Source: Patescibacteria group bacterium (GTDB lineage: Bacteria; Patescibacteriota; Microgenomatia; JAMCZE01). From it: a stretch of 62,455 nt of DNA. A model generated the notes under the pieces. That model made no database searches and was not told the DNA's origin. It worked only from the letters and a program-made list of their open reading frames with translations. The number at the start of each line of letters is the position of its first letter. Within the stretch, counting starts at the first letter, position 1. Of this stretch, positions 18,515 through 27,718 are shown one piece after another. The stretch lies in the NCBI GenBank assembly GCA_023485845.1, contig JAMCZE010000001.1, positions 1 through 62,455 of the forward strand. Reading direction: 5' to 3'. The position numbers and the translations under genes were made by a program.

Positions 18515-19723
18515 CTATTGCACCGTGACCGGCTGGCCGATGGGCAGGACCTCAATCCAAGTTAAGCCACGATTCATCTTTATCTCTACACCATTTTGGT
18601 CCAAAAATCTAGTCCTGGCTGTGCGGCTGGTTTTTTGCCAGGTGCCGTTGATCACTTTACCGTCAGAAAGGAGCATAGCTTTGCCGGAACCTTTGGTTCC
18701 ATAAAGAGTGTGCTGGCCATGACCTTCTTCGTTATAGCCGTCATCGGCCACCGTCATAGTGGTGAATTCAATGACCACGTTTTTGGCCAACAGTTGTTGG
18801 TTGGTGTCCAGATCCATGTGCGGCTTGCCGCCGTTAAAGCGTAGATAAGAATTGCTGTCGTGGTCATACTGCCATTTGACAACATAGTCGTCGGCATATG
18901 AGGCTTGTTGGCCGGAAAGGGCAAAGGTGGCGGAAAAAGCCGCCGGACGGGAATCTACTGGGGCATCGTCCTTAAACTGCCAGGGCACAAAGTTGACGTC
19001 CCAGGAAGTCTGCTTGCCGGTTTGGTCATTAGTGGAAACATTAGTGAGATCTCTTTTGGTGGCGGCAAAATCCCAAAGCTTCGTGGTGGAAGTGTAAACA
19101 GTGTGTTCGGTGGCGGTGTCCGGTCCTAGTCGCTCATAATCGCGCCAGAAGGTGGGAAAGCCAATGCTGAACTGGTTCATATCATTGTAGGCGTCCCAGC
19201 CATATTGACCAATTTGTCCGAGCGCATCCGCCGGGCCGGGCGTGTTGGCACCGCCAACGTGGGCATAGAGCGGATAGTCAGCGTATTCGGAAATCCAATC
19301 AAGATAATAGGTTCGGGCGGAGCGGACCGGGCCGACAATTTCTGAAGGCTGGCAATAGAAAATGGCCATCAGTCGGGTGATGCCGCCTTCGGCCACCGCT
19401 TCGTAGACGATGTCGGCGCTGGAAACTCCCGATTGGGGTCGGGCGGCAGCGGAATTTTCAATCATCACGCCCAACGGCCGGCGTTTTTCCCACAAGTCCC
19501 GTTCCGGTTTGGAATACATCTGCCCGTTTAGCGGACAGGCCTCGGTTTTTGGCAAATTAGCATATTGGGCGGTGGGGGAGACAAACTTGCCGTTTTGGGT
19601 GGTGGTGGCGGGCGTGATAGTGCCAGTTGGGCGCAGAACCGAGAAGGCCGCATAGGACAAACCGGCGGACAGAAGGTATAACACCAGACCTAAACCAAAT
19701 AAGAGCAGTTTTTCTTTATTCAT
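18515..19723 (-). CDS. DUF3048 (YerB-like) domain protein
   Basis: RPLGVMIENSAAARPQSGVSSADIVYEAVAEGGITRLMAIFYCQPSEIVGPVRSAR is characteristic. Confidence 0.85.
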   Translation of the reverse strand: MNKEKLLLFGLGLVLYLLSAGLSYAAFSVLRPTGTITPATTTQNGKFVSPTAQYANLPKTEACPLNGQMYSKPERDLWEKRRPLGVMIENSAAARPQSGVSSADIVYEAVAEGGITRLMAIFYCQPSEIVGPVRSARTYYLDWISEYADYPLYAHVGGANTPGPADALGQIGQYGWDAYNDMNQFSIGFPTFWRDYERLGPDTATEHTVYTSTTKLWDFAATKRDLTNVSTNDQTGKQTSWDVNFVPWQFKDDAPVDSRPAAFSATFALSGQQASYADDYVVKWQYDHDSNSYLRFNGGKPHMDLDTNQQLLAKNVVIEFTTMTVADDGYNEEGHGQHTLYGTKGSGKAMLLSDGKVINGTWQKTSRTARTRFLDQNGVEIKMNRGLTWIEVLPIGQPVTVQ

Positions 19724-19783
19724 TTTCAATATGATAATCATAAACGACTGGACTTCCCTTCGTCAATATGTTAAAACAGGGTC

Positions 19784-20023
19784 ATGCCTAAAAAGACCAA
19801 GAAGGAAAAGATCATGGCGCAGTATCACCGGAAACTGCAGCAGATCAGCTATAAAATTCCCGAGCAAAAAACTCCCACGGTTATTGTTGCGGTTCCCAGT
19901 TTCCAGTCGCCAGTTTCCAGTCATTCGGACTATTCATACGTGCTGTCTGACCTAAAACGAATCGCCATTTTAACGGCCCTTGCAATTTGTGCTCAAGTCG
20001 TGCTATGGTATAGGTATCACTAA
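19784..20023 (+). CDS. Small conserved membrane protein, hypothetical
   Basis: Basic N-terminus, C-terminal TM helix, followed by DUF5679-like gene. Confidence 0.6.
   Translation: MPKKTKKEKIMAQYHRKLQQISYKIPEQKTPTVIVAVPSFQSPVSSHSDYSYVLSDLKRIAILTALAICAQVVLWYRYH
19896..19923. repeat. CAGTTTCCAGT-word degenerate repeat
   Basis: cccagtttccagtcgccagtttccagtc, read in frame in ORF 19784-20023 (PSFQSPVSS). Confidence 0.65.
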
Positions 20024-20046
20024 CTGCCAAAAGGGGGTGAAGAATA

Positions 20047-20196
20047 ATGAAGCATCAAGGATATTGTGTTAAATGCCGAGCCAAAAGAGACATTACCGAT
20101 GGGAAAGAAGTGACTTGGAAGAACGGACGCCGCGCGTTTGTGGGCAAATGCCCAGTTTGCGGCACCACCGTTGCCCGTGTTTTGGGAAAAGCTTAA
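20047..20196 (+). CDS. DUF5679-like small zinc-ribbon protein
   Basis: MKHQGYCVKCRAKRDITDGKEVTWKNGRRAFVGKCPVCGTTVARVLGKA, two CxxC; SD GGGGGTGAAG; absent from ORF track. Confidence 0.85.
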   Translation: MKHQGYCVKCRAKRDITDGKEVTWKNGRRAFVGKCPVCGTTVARVLGKA

Positions 20197-20223
20197 ACTA
20201 GTGGCTAGTTACTAGTAGCTAGT
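20197..20223. repeat. CTAGT-word degenerate repeat
   Basis: actagtggctagttactagtagctagt directly after a stop codon. Confidence 0.75.
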
Positions 20224-20258
20224 AAAGAATCGTTCTTTTTAAGAACGATTCTTTTTTG
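20224..20258 (+). terminator. Intrinsic terminator
   Basis: aagaatcgttctt ttt aagaacgattctttttt perfect stem plus T-run. Confidence 0.9.
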
Positions 20259-20267
20259 ACCACATAT

Positions 20268-20285
20268 AAGGGTGCAACCCTATTA
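20268..20285. repeat. REP-like palindrome, left flank of RAYT
   Basis: agggtgcaaccctatta; inverted relative to the copy at 20982. Confidence 0.75.
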
Positions 20286-20316
20286 TGGACTGGTGTAACA
20301 GTATATTTTTAATAAT

Positions 20317-20964
20317 CTATTTTTCTAAGACTAGAAAATTAAGATCAATTGGCTCCTTGATTTCATCACCGACAAATTTCTGATAATTAGGGATCTTTCG
20401 CATTTCCGCGCTGGAAAAACAATCTAGAATTGGTTTAGTGTTAAGCCATGCCGTGTGTCTTTCCCCGAGGTAGTCCCCGTAACTGCTATAGAGATAATTT
20501 TGAAAATTATCTGGGTTTCGATGAATGTAGCGACTAACCCAAAGTAAATAATTTTCATCGTCGATATCTACCGCCTTAAAGATTCCTTGAAAAAGTGAGC
20601 CTACGCGCTCGTACTTCTTATTAAAATACATAGCATAACAGGTGCAGATCGACCGCATGAACTCTGTCATCACTGTTGGTGTAGTTTGCCTAATCAGGAA
20701 ATGAAAGTGATTTGGCATTAAGCAAAAGGCGAGCAGGTCCATTTTTAGGTAAAAGTTTTTCTTGACAATCGGAATAAGCCTTCCTGATGCTACTTTAAGG
20801 GTTGCACCCTGTTTTGGAGCAGGAGAAAGGGCCATCTTTAAAAGATGCAAAAACGTCAGATAATCGTCACGATCTAGAAAGATATCCCGTTTTTCAACAC
20901 CGCGATTATAAATATGATAGAAGCCGTTTTCGTAATAGTGCTTAACCGAATTTTTCTGTGGCAT
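20317..20964 (-). CDS. REP-associated tyrosine transposase (RAYT, IS200-like Y1/HUH)
   Basis: FYHIYNRGVEKRDIF, CLMPNHFHFLIRQ (HUH), GSLFQGIFKA, YIHRNPDNFQNYLYSSYGDYLG. Confidence 0.92.
   Translation of the reverse strand: MPQKNSVKHYYENGFYHIYNRGVEKRDIFLDRDDYLTFLHLLKMALSPAPKQGATLKVASGRLIPIVKKNFYLKMDLLAFCLMPNHFHFLIRQTTPTVMTEFMRSICTCYAMYFNKKYERVGSLFQGIFKAVDIDDENYLLWVSRYIHRNPDNFQNYLYSSYGDYLGERHTAWLNTKPILDCFSSAEMRKIPNYQKFVGDEIKEPIDLNFLVLEK
20801..20818. repeat. REP-like palindrome inside RAYT coding sequence
   Basis: agggttgcaccctgttttgg read in frame (PKQGATLK). Confidence 0.7.
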
Positions 20965-20981
20965 GATTCTATGCTACAAAA

Positions 20982-20997
20982 TAGGGTTGCACCCTGT
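20982..20997. repeat. REP-like palindrome, right flank of RAYT
   Basis: atagggttgcaccctgt; reverse complement matches the left flank agggtgcaaccctatt. Confidence 0.75.
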
Positions 20998-21184
20998 AAA
21001 GTGGTAATTTGATAATTTGTCTAGGAGTGATTTTGTTGTGTCCTGCGGAGGTTGTGGATGAATTCGCTAATTTTCTGTCTCGCGGATTTTTTCGGTTCAA
21101 TCACTGGCATTCTTGCCATGATTTCCAGGCTAACAGGTCTTGTCCATAGTCCAGGCCTGATTTCTGTCCAACCGCCTTTTGTTG

Positions 21185-21868
21185 TCATAAATATTTTACT
21201 ATTTTTGCTTGGGATTGAAGCTGTGAGAAAAAGCTTTGGAAAGCGGCGTTTTGCTTCTGGGAAATCAGTGTTTGCCGGGCTTGGGCGGCCTGGCTGGCCG
21301 GATCGGTGGAGGTTAAGCTGGCAGCGTTGGAAGCAATGTAGTCAGCCACTTGCGCATCGGTGACAGTGATTTGATCAGCCGTCAACTTTTCCAACATCAG
21401 CTGCAGTTCCACTTGGTTGCGAAAATCCGTCATGGTCATGCCCTGTTGGGCCAAGGCGTCATTGATGCTAATTTGTCCGTTGAGGGATTTTTCGATGTCG
21501 GCCACTTTGGCATCAATTTCGCTGGAAGAAACGGTCACGCCTTTTTTGGCGGCCGCTTGTTTAATCAAGTTCTCATTGGTGATTTCCTGCAGGGTTTGAT
21601 CGCCATAGTGACTAAGCATCCGACTTTCCAGCTCCCAACGCCAAACGGGCTGGCCGTTAACGGTGGCCACCACCAAGAGGCTTTTATTTCTCCAGGCAAA
21701 AACGGCCAAGAGAATCACTAAAGCCAAAATGATCAAATTTCGGGGAGAAAAAACTTTGTGATAGTCAACGGTCGGTCGCGTTGGGGTCATGGCAGCTATC
21801 GGTTCCGGCATTTTTACCGTCCGCGGTGTTCGGGTTCGAGTGTTTTTTCTGGTTATTTTTGTCGGCAT
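21185..21868 (-). CDS. SurA N-terminal domain-like secreted chaperone/foldase
   Basis: TM anchor then VVATVNGQPVWRWELESRM...LIKQAAAKKGVTVSSSEIDAKVADIEKSL. Confidence 0.7.
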   Translation of the reverse strand: MPTKITRKNTRTRTPRTVKMPEPIAAMTPTRPTVDYHKVFSPRNLIILALVILLAVFAWRNKSLLVVATVNGQPVWRWELESRMLSHYGDQTLQEITNENLIKQAAAKKGVTVSSSEIDAKVADIEKSLNGQISINDALAQQGMTMTDFRNQVELQLMLEKLTADQITVTDAQVADYIASNAASLTSTDPASQAAQARQTLISQKQNAAFQSFFSQLQSQAKIVKYL

Positions 21869-22040
21869 AATGTTTTTATTTTATATGATTGGCGGGAATA
21901 ATCAATGGGGAAAAACGGCCGTGTGTTCTCCCAGAACCACGCTGTGATCAGGAAGGAAACCTTGGGTTTTGGCATAAATCACCAAAACTAAACAAACCAA
22001 AAACCAGATAATCACATTTCTCAAGTCCTTCATTTTGTGC

Positions 22041-22046
22041 TATAAT
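22041..22046 (+). promoter_or_regulatory. -10 box of rnpB
   Basis: TATAAT about 7 nt upstream of the predicted RNA 5' end. Confidence 0.6.
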
Positions 22047-22052
22047 ACCACT

Positions 22053-22394
22053 GCTCTCTAAGACAGGGCAATGACCCCGCGAAGCTTTATGCAAAGTGGG
22101 GAGGAAAGTCCAGACAGCAGGAAGCAGGGTGCTCCGACCAAATATCGGAGGCGCCGGCCTAAAGCCGAGCGACGGTGAAGCTACAGAGACGAGTGAAATG
22201 CAACGAAGCAATTCCCCCCGCTGCAAGGTGCCGACTGGGTTTAATGCCGCTTCCCAAAATTCCCGAAGCAGCACCGCCTAGATAGATTGTTGCAGCGCCT
22301 CTAACGTAGCTGCAAGCGGAGTGGGGCTAAAACCCCCCTTCGCCAAAGGTTTCGGTGGGGTGCAACAGAATCTGGCTTACTCGTCTTAGGGAGC
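22053..22394 (+). ncRNA. rnpB: RNase P RNA
   Basis: gaggaaagtcc (P4 5' strand region) and acagaatctggctta (P4 3' strand region); P1 stem GCTCTCTAAGAC/GTCTTAGGGAGC pairs over 12 bp (one G-U), then TTTT. Confidence 0.93.
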
Positions 22395-23372
22395 TTTTAT
22401 GTGGTCTAAAATAACTCGAACCGAGGCAACAACGGGGACCGCAACCAGATAGCCCACCACTCCGAACAAATGTCCCCCGACAATCACAACCGCCAGAATT
22501 ATCAGGGGGTGCAACTTCACCATTCGCCCCATCACTTGCGGAATAACAAACAGATCCTCTAGTTGGCGAAGAACAGTGTATAAAGCGGCCACGGCCACGG
22601 CGTCAATAAACGGATTAGCGCTGATGCGCGAAGCCTGGTCGGTGAAAGCCACTATCACCGCTACCCCAGCGGCCACCAGCGGCCCGACAAAAGGAACAAT
22701 TTCCGCCAGTCCGGTGAAGACGGAAAGGATCAGGACAAAACGAACCCCGATTATTAAAAGCCCAATATAGGTGGCAAGGCTCATAATGGCCACTAAAAGG
22801 AGCTGGCCGCGCAAATAGTCGCCCAACACTTTGCCAATCTTGCCGCGGACGATTTCGACCTCTTTTGGTAAATTTTTAGTGAATTGGCTGCCGTCGCGCA
22901 AAAAATAAAAAGTGGCCACCAGAAAAATTAATAAGCTAACAGTGCGGTTAATGGCCCCAGGGATGTAGGTCGTCATCCGGCCGCCGGGAAGAGTGAGCGA
23001 GGTTCGGGCCGAGGTGAGAGTGTCCCGAGCCGCCGGAACCAACCAGTCTGGCAAAGTGGTAATTTGCAATTCTGCCTGGTTTAAAAAGACATGTGTTTCT
23101 CTTAAAAACTCTGTTGATTCTTCGCTTAATCGCAAAGCCAGATTTAAGCCGGCGGCAACTAAGAGTCCAATAGTGACAGTGTAAATTAAAAGAATTGCCA
23201 GCGTTCGTGGCATTCTAGCGCGATGGGTTAGCCAATTAACCAGGGGATTAAGCAAATAAGCCGCCAGGGCGGCCAGGATAAACGGGGTTAACACGGCTCT
23301 GGCCAAATAGGCCAAGACCACAGTGACAACCACCACTGTCAGATAAACCAAATGGCGACTCTCCACTTTCAT
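22386..23372 (-). CDS. AI-2E family transporter (PerM-like)
   Basis: YLLNPLVNWL, LAEIVPFVGPLVAAGVAVIVAF, LEDLFVIPQVMGRMVKLHPLIILAVVIVGGHLFGVVGYLVAVPV. Confidence 0.9.
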   Translation of the reverse strand: MKVESRHLVYLTVVVVTVVLAYLARAVLTPFILAALAAYLLNPLVNWLTHRARMPRTLAILLIYTVTIGLLVAAGLNLALRLSEESTEFLRETHVFLNQAELQITTLPDWLVPAARDTLTSARTSLTLPGGRMTTYIPGAINRTVSLLIFLVATFYFLRDGSQFTKNLPKEVEIVRGKIGKVLGDYLRGQLLLVAIMSLATYIGLLIIGVRFVLILSVFTGLAEIVPFVGPLVAAGVAVIVAFTDQASRISANPFIDAVAVAALYTVLRQLEDLFVIPQVMGRMVKLHPLIILAVVIVGGHLFGVVGYLVAVPVVASVRVILDHIKAP

Positions 23373-24499
23373 GGGGCAATTATACCTTCTTTGTGGTGCA
23401 GAACCAAAATGGCCCCGGAAGTGAGAATCATCCCCAGGCCAAAAAGAACCATTATCACAAGGGAGAGATTATTATTCTTGGTTAATGCCTTAGCTGATTG
23501 ACTGGCGCCAGACGAAGCGGGCCTGGCACTGGTGGTCCCCAAAACCAAATTAATTTCCGGCTCTTTAGTGGCGGTTTTTGTCTTTGCGGTCACAACGGGC
23601 GGGTTGATGGTGGCAGTTGTCACTGTTGTGACGGTGGGCGCCGGGGCGGGGGCGATAAAGCCCACCGTTTTATTGTTGGAATCGGTGTTGTCACCGGTTT
23701 GGCTATGGTGAAAACGCAAACCGATTTGGTAATCGCCCGGATCGTTTTCCGGTTTAATCCGGCCATAAATTTCTCCGGAAGCGCAGCCAGAGCCGTCGGC
23801 GGTGATTTTGGGGAATTTTGTCCAGCCGTCATTAGATGACAAATACTCACCGGCACTTTGCGTTTGGCCGCCGAGCATCTTAATAAAATAGTCCACGTTT
23901 TGATCAAAGTTTTTGATGGAGAAAGTCAATTTAAAAATGTCCCCGATTATTCCGTTGTCAACCGTGTCCCAGGAAATTTCCGGATCGGGAGTTGTCTGCT
24001 CTTCGGTTGTGTCATCGGATTGGTCCGATGGCAAATTCATTGTGGCGGAAATAGAAGCGGCATTGGAGTTTTGATGACTGGTGGGAGAACTAATATATTT
24101 CCAAACGAACAGGTTATAAATTCCCGGCCCGGTGTAGCCGCTATCGTCAATATCGAATTTCGCCTGGATCTCTGCGTTCCATGAACTGCCGTTGGGAGTA
24201 AAACTATATAGTGTCGGCAGGTCCGGGGTTGTTTGGTATCGGATCCAGTCTCCGGACGAATTTTTGGTAAAGCCAAGATAGTTTGAAGGCGCCCCATCTT
24301 TAGTAATAGCGACCTGGAGATATTGTGCGCTGCCGCTGGATATTCCGGTTATACTGACGGGAATTGTGATAATGTCGTCGGGAGAGTTAATTGTTGCCGG
24401 GGAAACATTGGAAATTGTCACGGCGGCAAAGATTTTTTGAGGAAAAAGAAACAAGAAGAAAAGTAATCCCAGCAGCCCGATGGTTCCCCATCGCCACAT
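23369..24499 (-). CDS. Secreted/surface hypothetical protein with C-terminal TM
   Basis: Signal peptide, Ser/Thr-rich ectodomain, C-terminal TM. Confidence 0.65.
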   Translation of the reverse strand: MWRWGTIGLLGLLFFLFLFPQKIFAAVTISNVSPATINSPDDIITIPVSITGISSGSAQYLQVAITKDGAPSNYLGFTKNSSGDWIRYQTTPDLPTLYSFTPNGSSWNAEIQAKFDIDDSGYTGPGIYNLFVWKYISSPTSHQNSNAASISATMNLPSDQSDDTTEEQTTPDPEISWDTVDNGIIGDIFKLTFSIKNFDQNVDYFIKMLGGQTQSAGEYLSSNDGWTKFPKITADGSGCASGEIYGRIKPENDPGDYQIGLRFHHSQTGDNTDSNNKTVGFIAPAPAPTVTTVTTATINPPVVTAKTKTATKEPEINLVLGTTSARPASSGASQSAKALTKNNNLSLVIMVLFGLGMILTSGAILVLHHKEGIIAP

Positions 24500-24512
24500 T
24501 AGTAATATGGTA

Positions 24513-25700
24513 TCACATTGTGACCTTGTCGATTTCGGTCATGCTGCCGAGACTGTAGTGGGAGGTGAAAGAAATCTCCTGGCCGTTTTCCACGAAGGGA
24601 TCATTCATTTTATAGTCCCCGTTGGAACCGCTGACTAAAACTACAAAGTGACTCGGCCCGGCGCCAATGCCCACCACCACCGGATGCCCGGCGGACAGTT
24701 CGCTGTCAATTTGCGAATAGGAAATTGACTGGCGGTTCATATTCACTCCATTGGCAGTGATTGATTTATTCAAATAGGCCGGATAGTAGACAGCAAAGTT
24801 ATCCGGGTTGCTGTTGATCGAAATCGGGTTGATGTCTTTGTGACCATAGTGGGTGGCCACCATGGCCATTGACGTAACCAAACAACCACTGTTAGCCAAC
24901 GTGTAGCCGGTGTGATTGAGGGCCATGGCTCCCCACTGACTGTCCCGTTGGTTATAGTAGCAGCCCCAATCATTGCATTTGGTTTGATTGGAAAGAAGGC
25001 TGGCGCCGCCTTGACTAGTGACGAAACCTTGGAAAGCAGCCAATTCCGCCTGAGCTTGGGCCAGCAGCTGCTGATAGGTGGCCTCGCTGTTTTGAGTCAC
25101 GGCCAACAGTTGTTGCTTATCCCGGTTTTGCTGGTCCAGTAGGTTTTTTTCCGCTTTAAGCTGGGCGGAAAGTTCTTCGACCTGCTTCTTCTTGTCAACC
25201 AATAGGTCCTTTTGGTCGTTATAATTTTTTTGCGTTAGGGCCATTTGCGTCATTAGTTCCTTATCGTGCTTCTGAACAATGCGCAAATAGTCAAATCGTT
25301 GGAAAAAATCATCAAAGTTCGCCGACAAAAGCAAATAGGTTATCGGGTCAGTTCGTCCGGCAATGTAGGTTTCGCGGATTCGATTAGCCAGGACAACGGA
25401 AGCATGGGCCAGGGAATCCTGAATAACGTTAATTTTGCCGGAAACGGAGGAAATGTCATTATTTAACCGGTCGAGCTTATCCTGAGTTTGTTGAATTTGG
25501 ACCTTAGTGAGGGCAATTTGATTATTAATTAAGTCAATTTGCGAGGATAAAGTTTTTTCCTGGCTCTGGGCATCGGCGATTTTTTGACGCAGTTGATTAA
25601 TTTGGTCCTGGAGGTCACTTTGTTGATCCGCGGCCGCCGGCCAAGTGGGGGCAAAAATAATAATAACGGCAAGGATGATGACAATCAGTCTTTTCCACAT
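24513..25700 (-). CDS. Coiled-coil (CwlO/EnvC/PcsB-like N-terminus) secreted protein with C-terminal C39-like cysteine peptidase domain
   Basis: Signal peptide, long heptad coiled coil, then NSGCLVTSMAMVATHYG ... SHFVVLVSGSNGDYKMNDP (Cys/His/Asp). Confidence 0.82.
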   Translation of the reverse strand: MWKRLIVIILAVIIIFAPTWPAAADQQSDLQDQINQLRQKIADAQSQEKTLSSQIDLINNQIALTKVQIQQTQDKLDRLNNDISSVSGKINVIQDSLAHASVVLANRIRETYIAGRTDPITYLLLSANFDDFFQRFDYLRIVQKHDKELMTQMALTQKNYNDQKDLLVDKKKQVEELSAQLKAEKNLLDQQNRDKQQLLAVTQNSEATYQQLLAQAQAELAAFQGFVTSQGGASLLSNQTKCNDWGCYYNQRDSQWGAMALNHTGYTLANSGCLVTSMAMVATHYGHKDINPISINSNPDNFAVYYPAYLNKSITANGVNMNRQSISYSQIDSELSAGHPVVVGIGAGPSHFVVLVSGSNGDYKMNDPFVENGQEISFTSHYSLGSMTEIDKVTM

Positions 25701-26575
25701 TAATTTTTTAGGTAGTGCCAGACGGCCAAGAAACTTCCGCCCACGCCGACGATGGCGCCAGAGCCCACCGCCGCGGCTAAAATCGCCAGCATTGCCAGAG
25801 GGCTAAGCGGCAAAAGCGATAGTCCGGCCAAATAGGGTGTTAGGGCCGGGGTGGACAAAAGAATTATGGTCATCAAAATTGCCCAGGAGGCTGTGCCCCC
25901 GACTAGGCCGTAGAATAAACCTTCCAAAAGAAAAGGAGAACGAATATACCAGCCTGAAGCTCCCACCAAATTCTCCACGTCAATTTCTTCTTTGCGTAGG
26001 GCAATTTTCATCCCGATGATGGTGACGATGGTAAACAGTGAGGTGGCGGCCAGAAAAATCATTACCCCGACGCCAAACTTGCGCGTTTTGTCCAAAATGC
26101 CGATGAGATTATTAACAACGTCCTGCTGATAGGAAACATCCTCGATGTTGGAGGCCTGTTTAATGATGTTATAGAGGGTGGGCAAATCGGCAACGTTGGT
26201 GGCAGACACTTCTAGACTGGCGGGCAGGGTGTTGGCCGTAACTAATTCCAAAAGGAGGGGGTCATTCTGATTGCGCTGTTTATAAATCTGCAAAGCCTCG
26301 TCCTTGGAAACAAATTTCATGCTGGCAGCTTTTTGGGTGTCCACCAGTTTTTGTTCCACATCGGCCACCTGGTTTTCGGCCGTGATGGTGTCATTGAAAA
26401 AAACAATCACCTGGGGTTTTTGTTCCAAATAGGTTAAGAGCCGCTGTGACCCCAGGGACAAAATTAAAAAAGACAGGCCGACAAAGGTGGTGAGCATCAT
26501 AATCATCACGGCCGCCGCCGCTTGATAGGGCGATCTTCTAATGTGTTGCCAAGTGACGGTTAATTGATGAGACAT
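25700..26575 (-). CDS. ftsX: Cell division protein FtsX
   Basis: TM topology; LTVTWQHIRRSPYQAAAAVMIMMLTTFVGLSF; adjacent to FtsE. Confidence 0.9.
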   Translation of the reverse strand: MSHQLTVTWQHIRRSPYQAAAAVMIMMLTTFVGLSFLILSLGSQRLLTYLEQKPQVIVFFNDTITAENQVADVEQKLVDTQKAASMKFVSKDEALQIYKQRNQNDPLLLELVTANTLPASLEVSATNVADLPTLYNIIKQASNIEDVSYQQDVVNNLIGILDKTRKFGVGVMIFLAATSLFTIVTIIGMKIALRKEEIDVENLVGASGWYIRSPFLLEGLFYGLVGGTASWAILMTIILLSTPALTPYLAGLSLLPLSPLAMLAILAAAVGSGAIVGVGGSFLAVWHYLKN

Positions 26576-27250
26576 TTAATGGTATTTTCCTTTCTTATCA
26601 GAAATTATATGCCCGTCTTCAAGTCGCAGCACCCGTTTGTTCAGGGTGTCGACAATTTCCGTGTTGTGGGTGGCCATCACCACGGTGATGCCGCTCTTAT
26701 TAATCTTATCGAGAATCTTGACAATTTTCCAGGCGTTGGCGTCATCCACGTTGCCGGTTGGTTCGTCGGCCAAAAGATATTTCGGATCACCGGCTAGGGC
26801 GCGGGCAATGGCCACCCGCTGCAACTCGCCGCCGGAAAGTTGCGCCGGAAAAAAGTCACTTTTGGCGGATAGACCCACCAGGGCCAATTTTTCCGCCACT
26901 TGTTCATCAACTTCCTTTTTGGTTTTTCCTAGGACCCAGAGGGATAAAGCCACATTTTCAAAAACGCTGCGGTCGGCAAGCAGTTTTAAGTCCTGGAAAA
27001 CCACACCAATCTTGCGCCGCAACTGGGTGATTTTGCTGCCGGAAATCTTGGTGAGGGCGTGCTCATCAACGGTGATTTGGCCGGAGGTGGGAGAAAGTTC
27101 CCGGATGATCAGGCGCAAGATGGAGGTTTTGCCAGCGCCAGACGGGCCGACCAGAAAAACAAACTCCCCGTCGCCGATCTCAAAACTCAAATTAGTCAGC
27201 GCCGTCGTCCCGTCAGGAAATTTCTTATTAACTTTCTCGAAGATGATCAT
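26576..27250 (-). CDS. ftsE: Cell division ATP-binding protein FtsE
   Basis: GPSGAGKTSILRLI, LSGGELQRVAIARAL, LLADEPTGNVD. Confidence 0.93.
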   Translation of the reverse strand: MIIFEKVNKKFPDGTTALTNLSFEIGDGEFVFLVGPSGAGKTSILRLIIRELSPTSGQITVDEHALTKISGSKITQLRRKIGVVFQDLKLLADRSVFENVALSLWVLGKTKKEVDEQVAEKLALVGLSAKSDFFPAQLSGGELQRVAIARALAGDPKYLLADEPTGNVDDANAWKIVKILDKINKSGITVVMATHNTEIVDTLNKRVLRLEDGHIISDKKGKYH

Positions 27251-27256
27251 TAAGGA

Positions 27257-27718
27257 TCATTGTACCACTTTAATTCTTCCCACATCCATGAGCCAGCCGG
27301 CTTTCTGGCCTTGGAAGGTCTCGCCCCAAACCTGAACCTTTTTCCCGTTATATTTGGATAAATCAATCACCGAAGAGGTGAGGTAGACATTTTGGGAAAC
27401 GTCACCGCGAACCAGAATGTTGGTTCCCTCGGTGGTGATTTTGCCATCGTTTGGTTGCATCGTTCCGGTGGCGGTGTCTTTGAAAGTGGAAGCGTCTTTG
27501 ACGCCCTCTTCGGTGGGGGTGTTGACAATCTGAACATCCTGGCCGGCTAGGCGCACTGTCCCGGCCGTTTTCCAGCGATAAAGTCCAAACCCGCTGGTTA
27601 GTCCAAGAAGGATAATAACCACTAGGGCAATAAGGATTTTTTTGTCAAAGTTCAACTTGGGCAAACCAAGTTGCCTTTTGGCGCTCTCCAGTGGTTTGAC
27701 AACATTAATTTCTTCCAT
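27257..27718 (-). CDS. Hypothetical single-TM protein
   Basis: Start at MEEINVV just overlapping end of prfB. Confidence 0.6.
   Translation of the reverse strand: MEEINVVKPLESAKRQLGLPKLNFDKKILIALVVIILLGLTSGFGLYRWKTAGTVRLAGQDVQIVNTPTEEGVKDASTFKDTATGTMQPNDGKITTEGTNILVRGDVSQNVYLTSSVIDLSKYNGKKVQVWGETFQGQKAGWLMDVGRIKVVQ

Noticed and set aside
22096-22281. ORFs on both strands around 21948-22281
   Set aside because: They lie within the RNase P RNA
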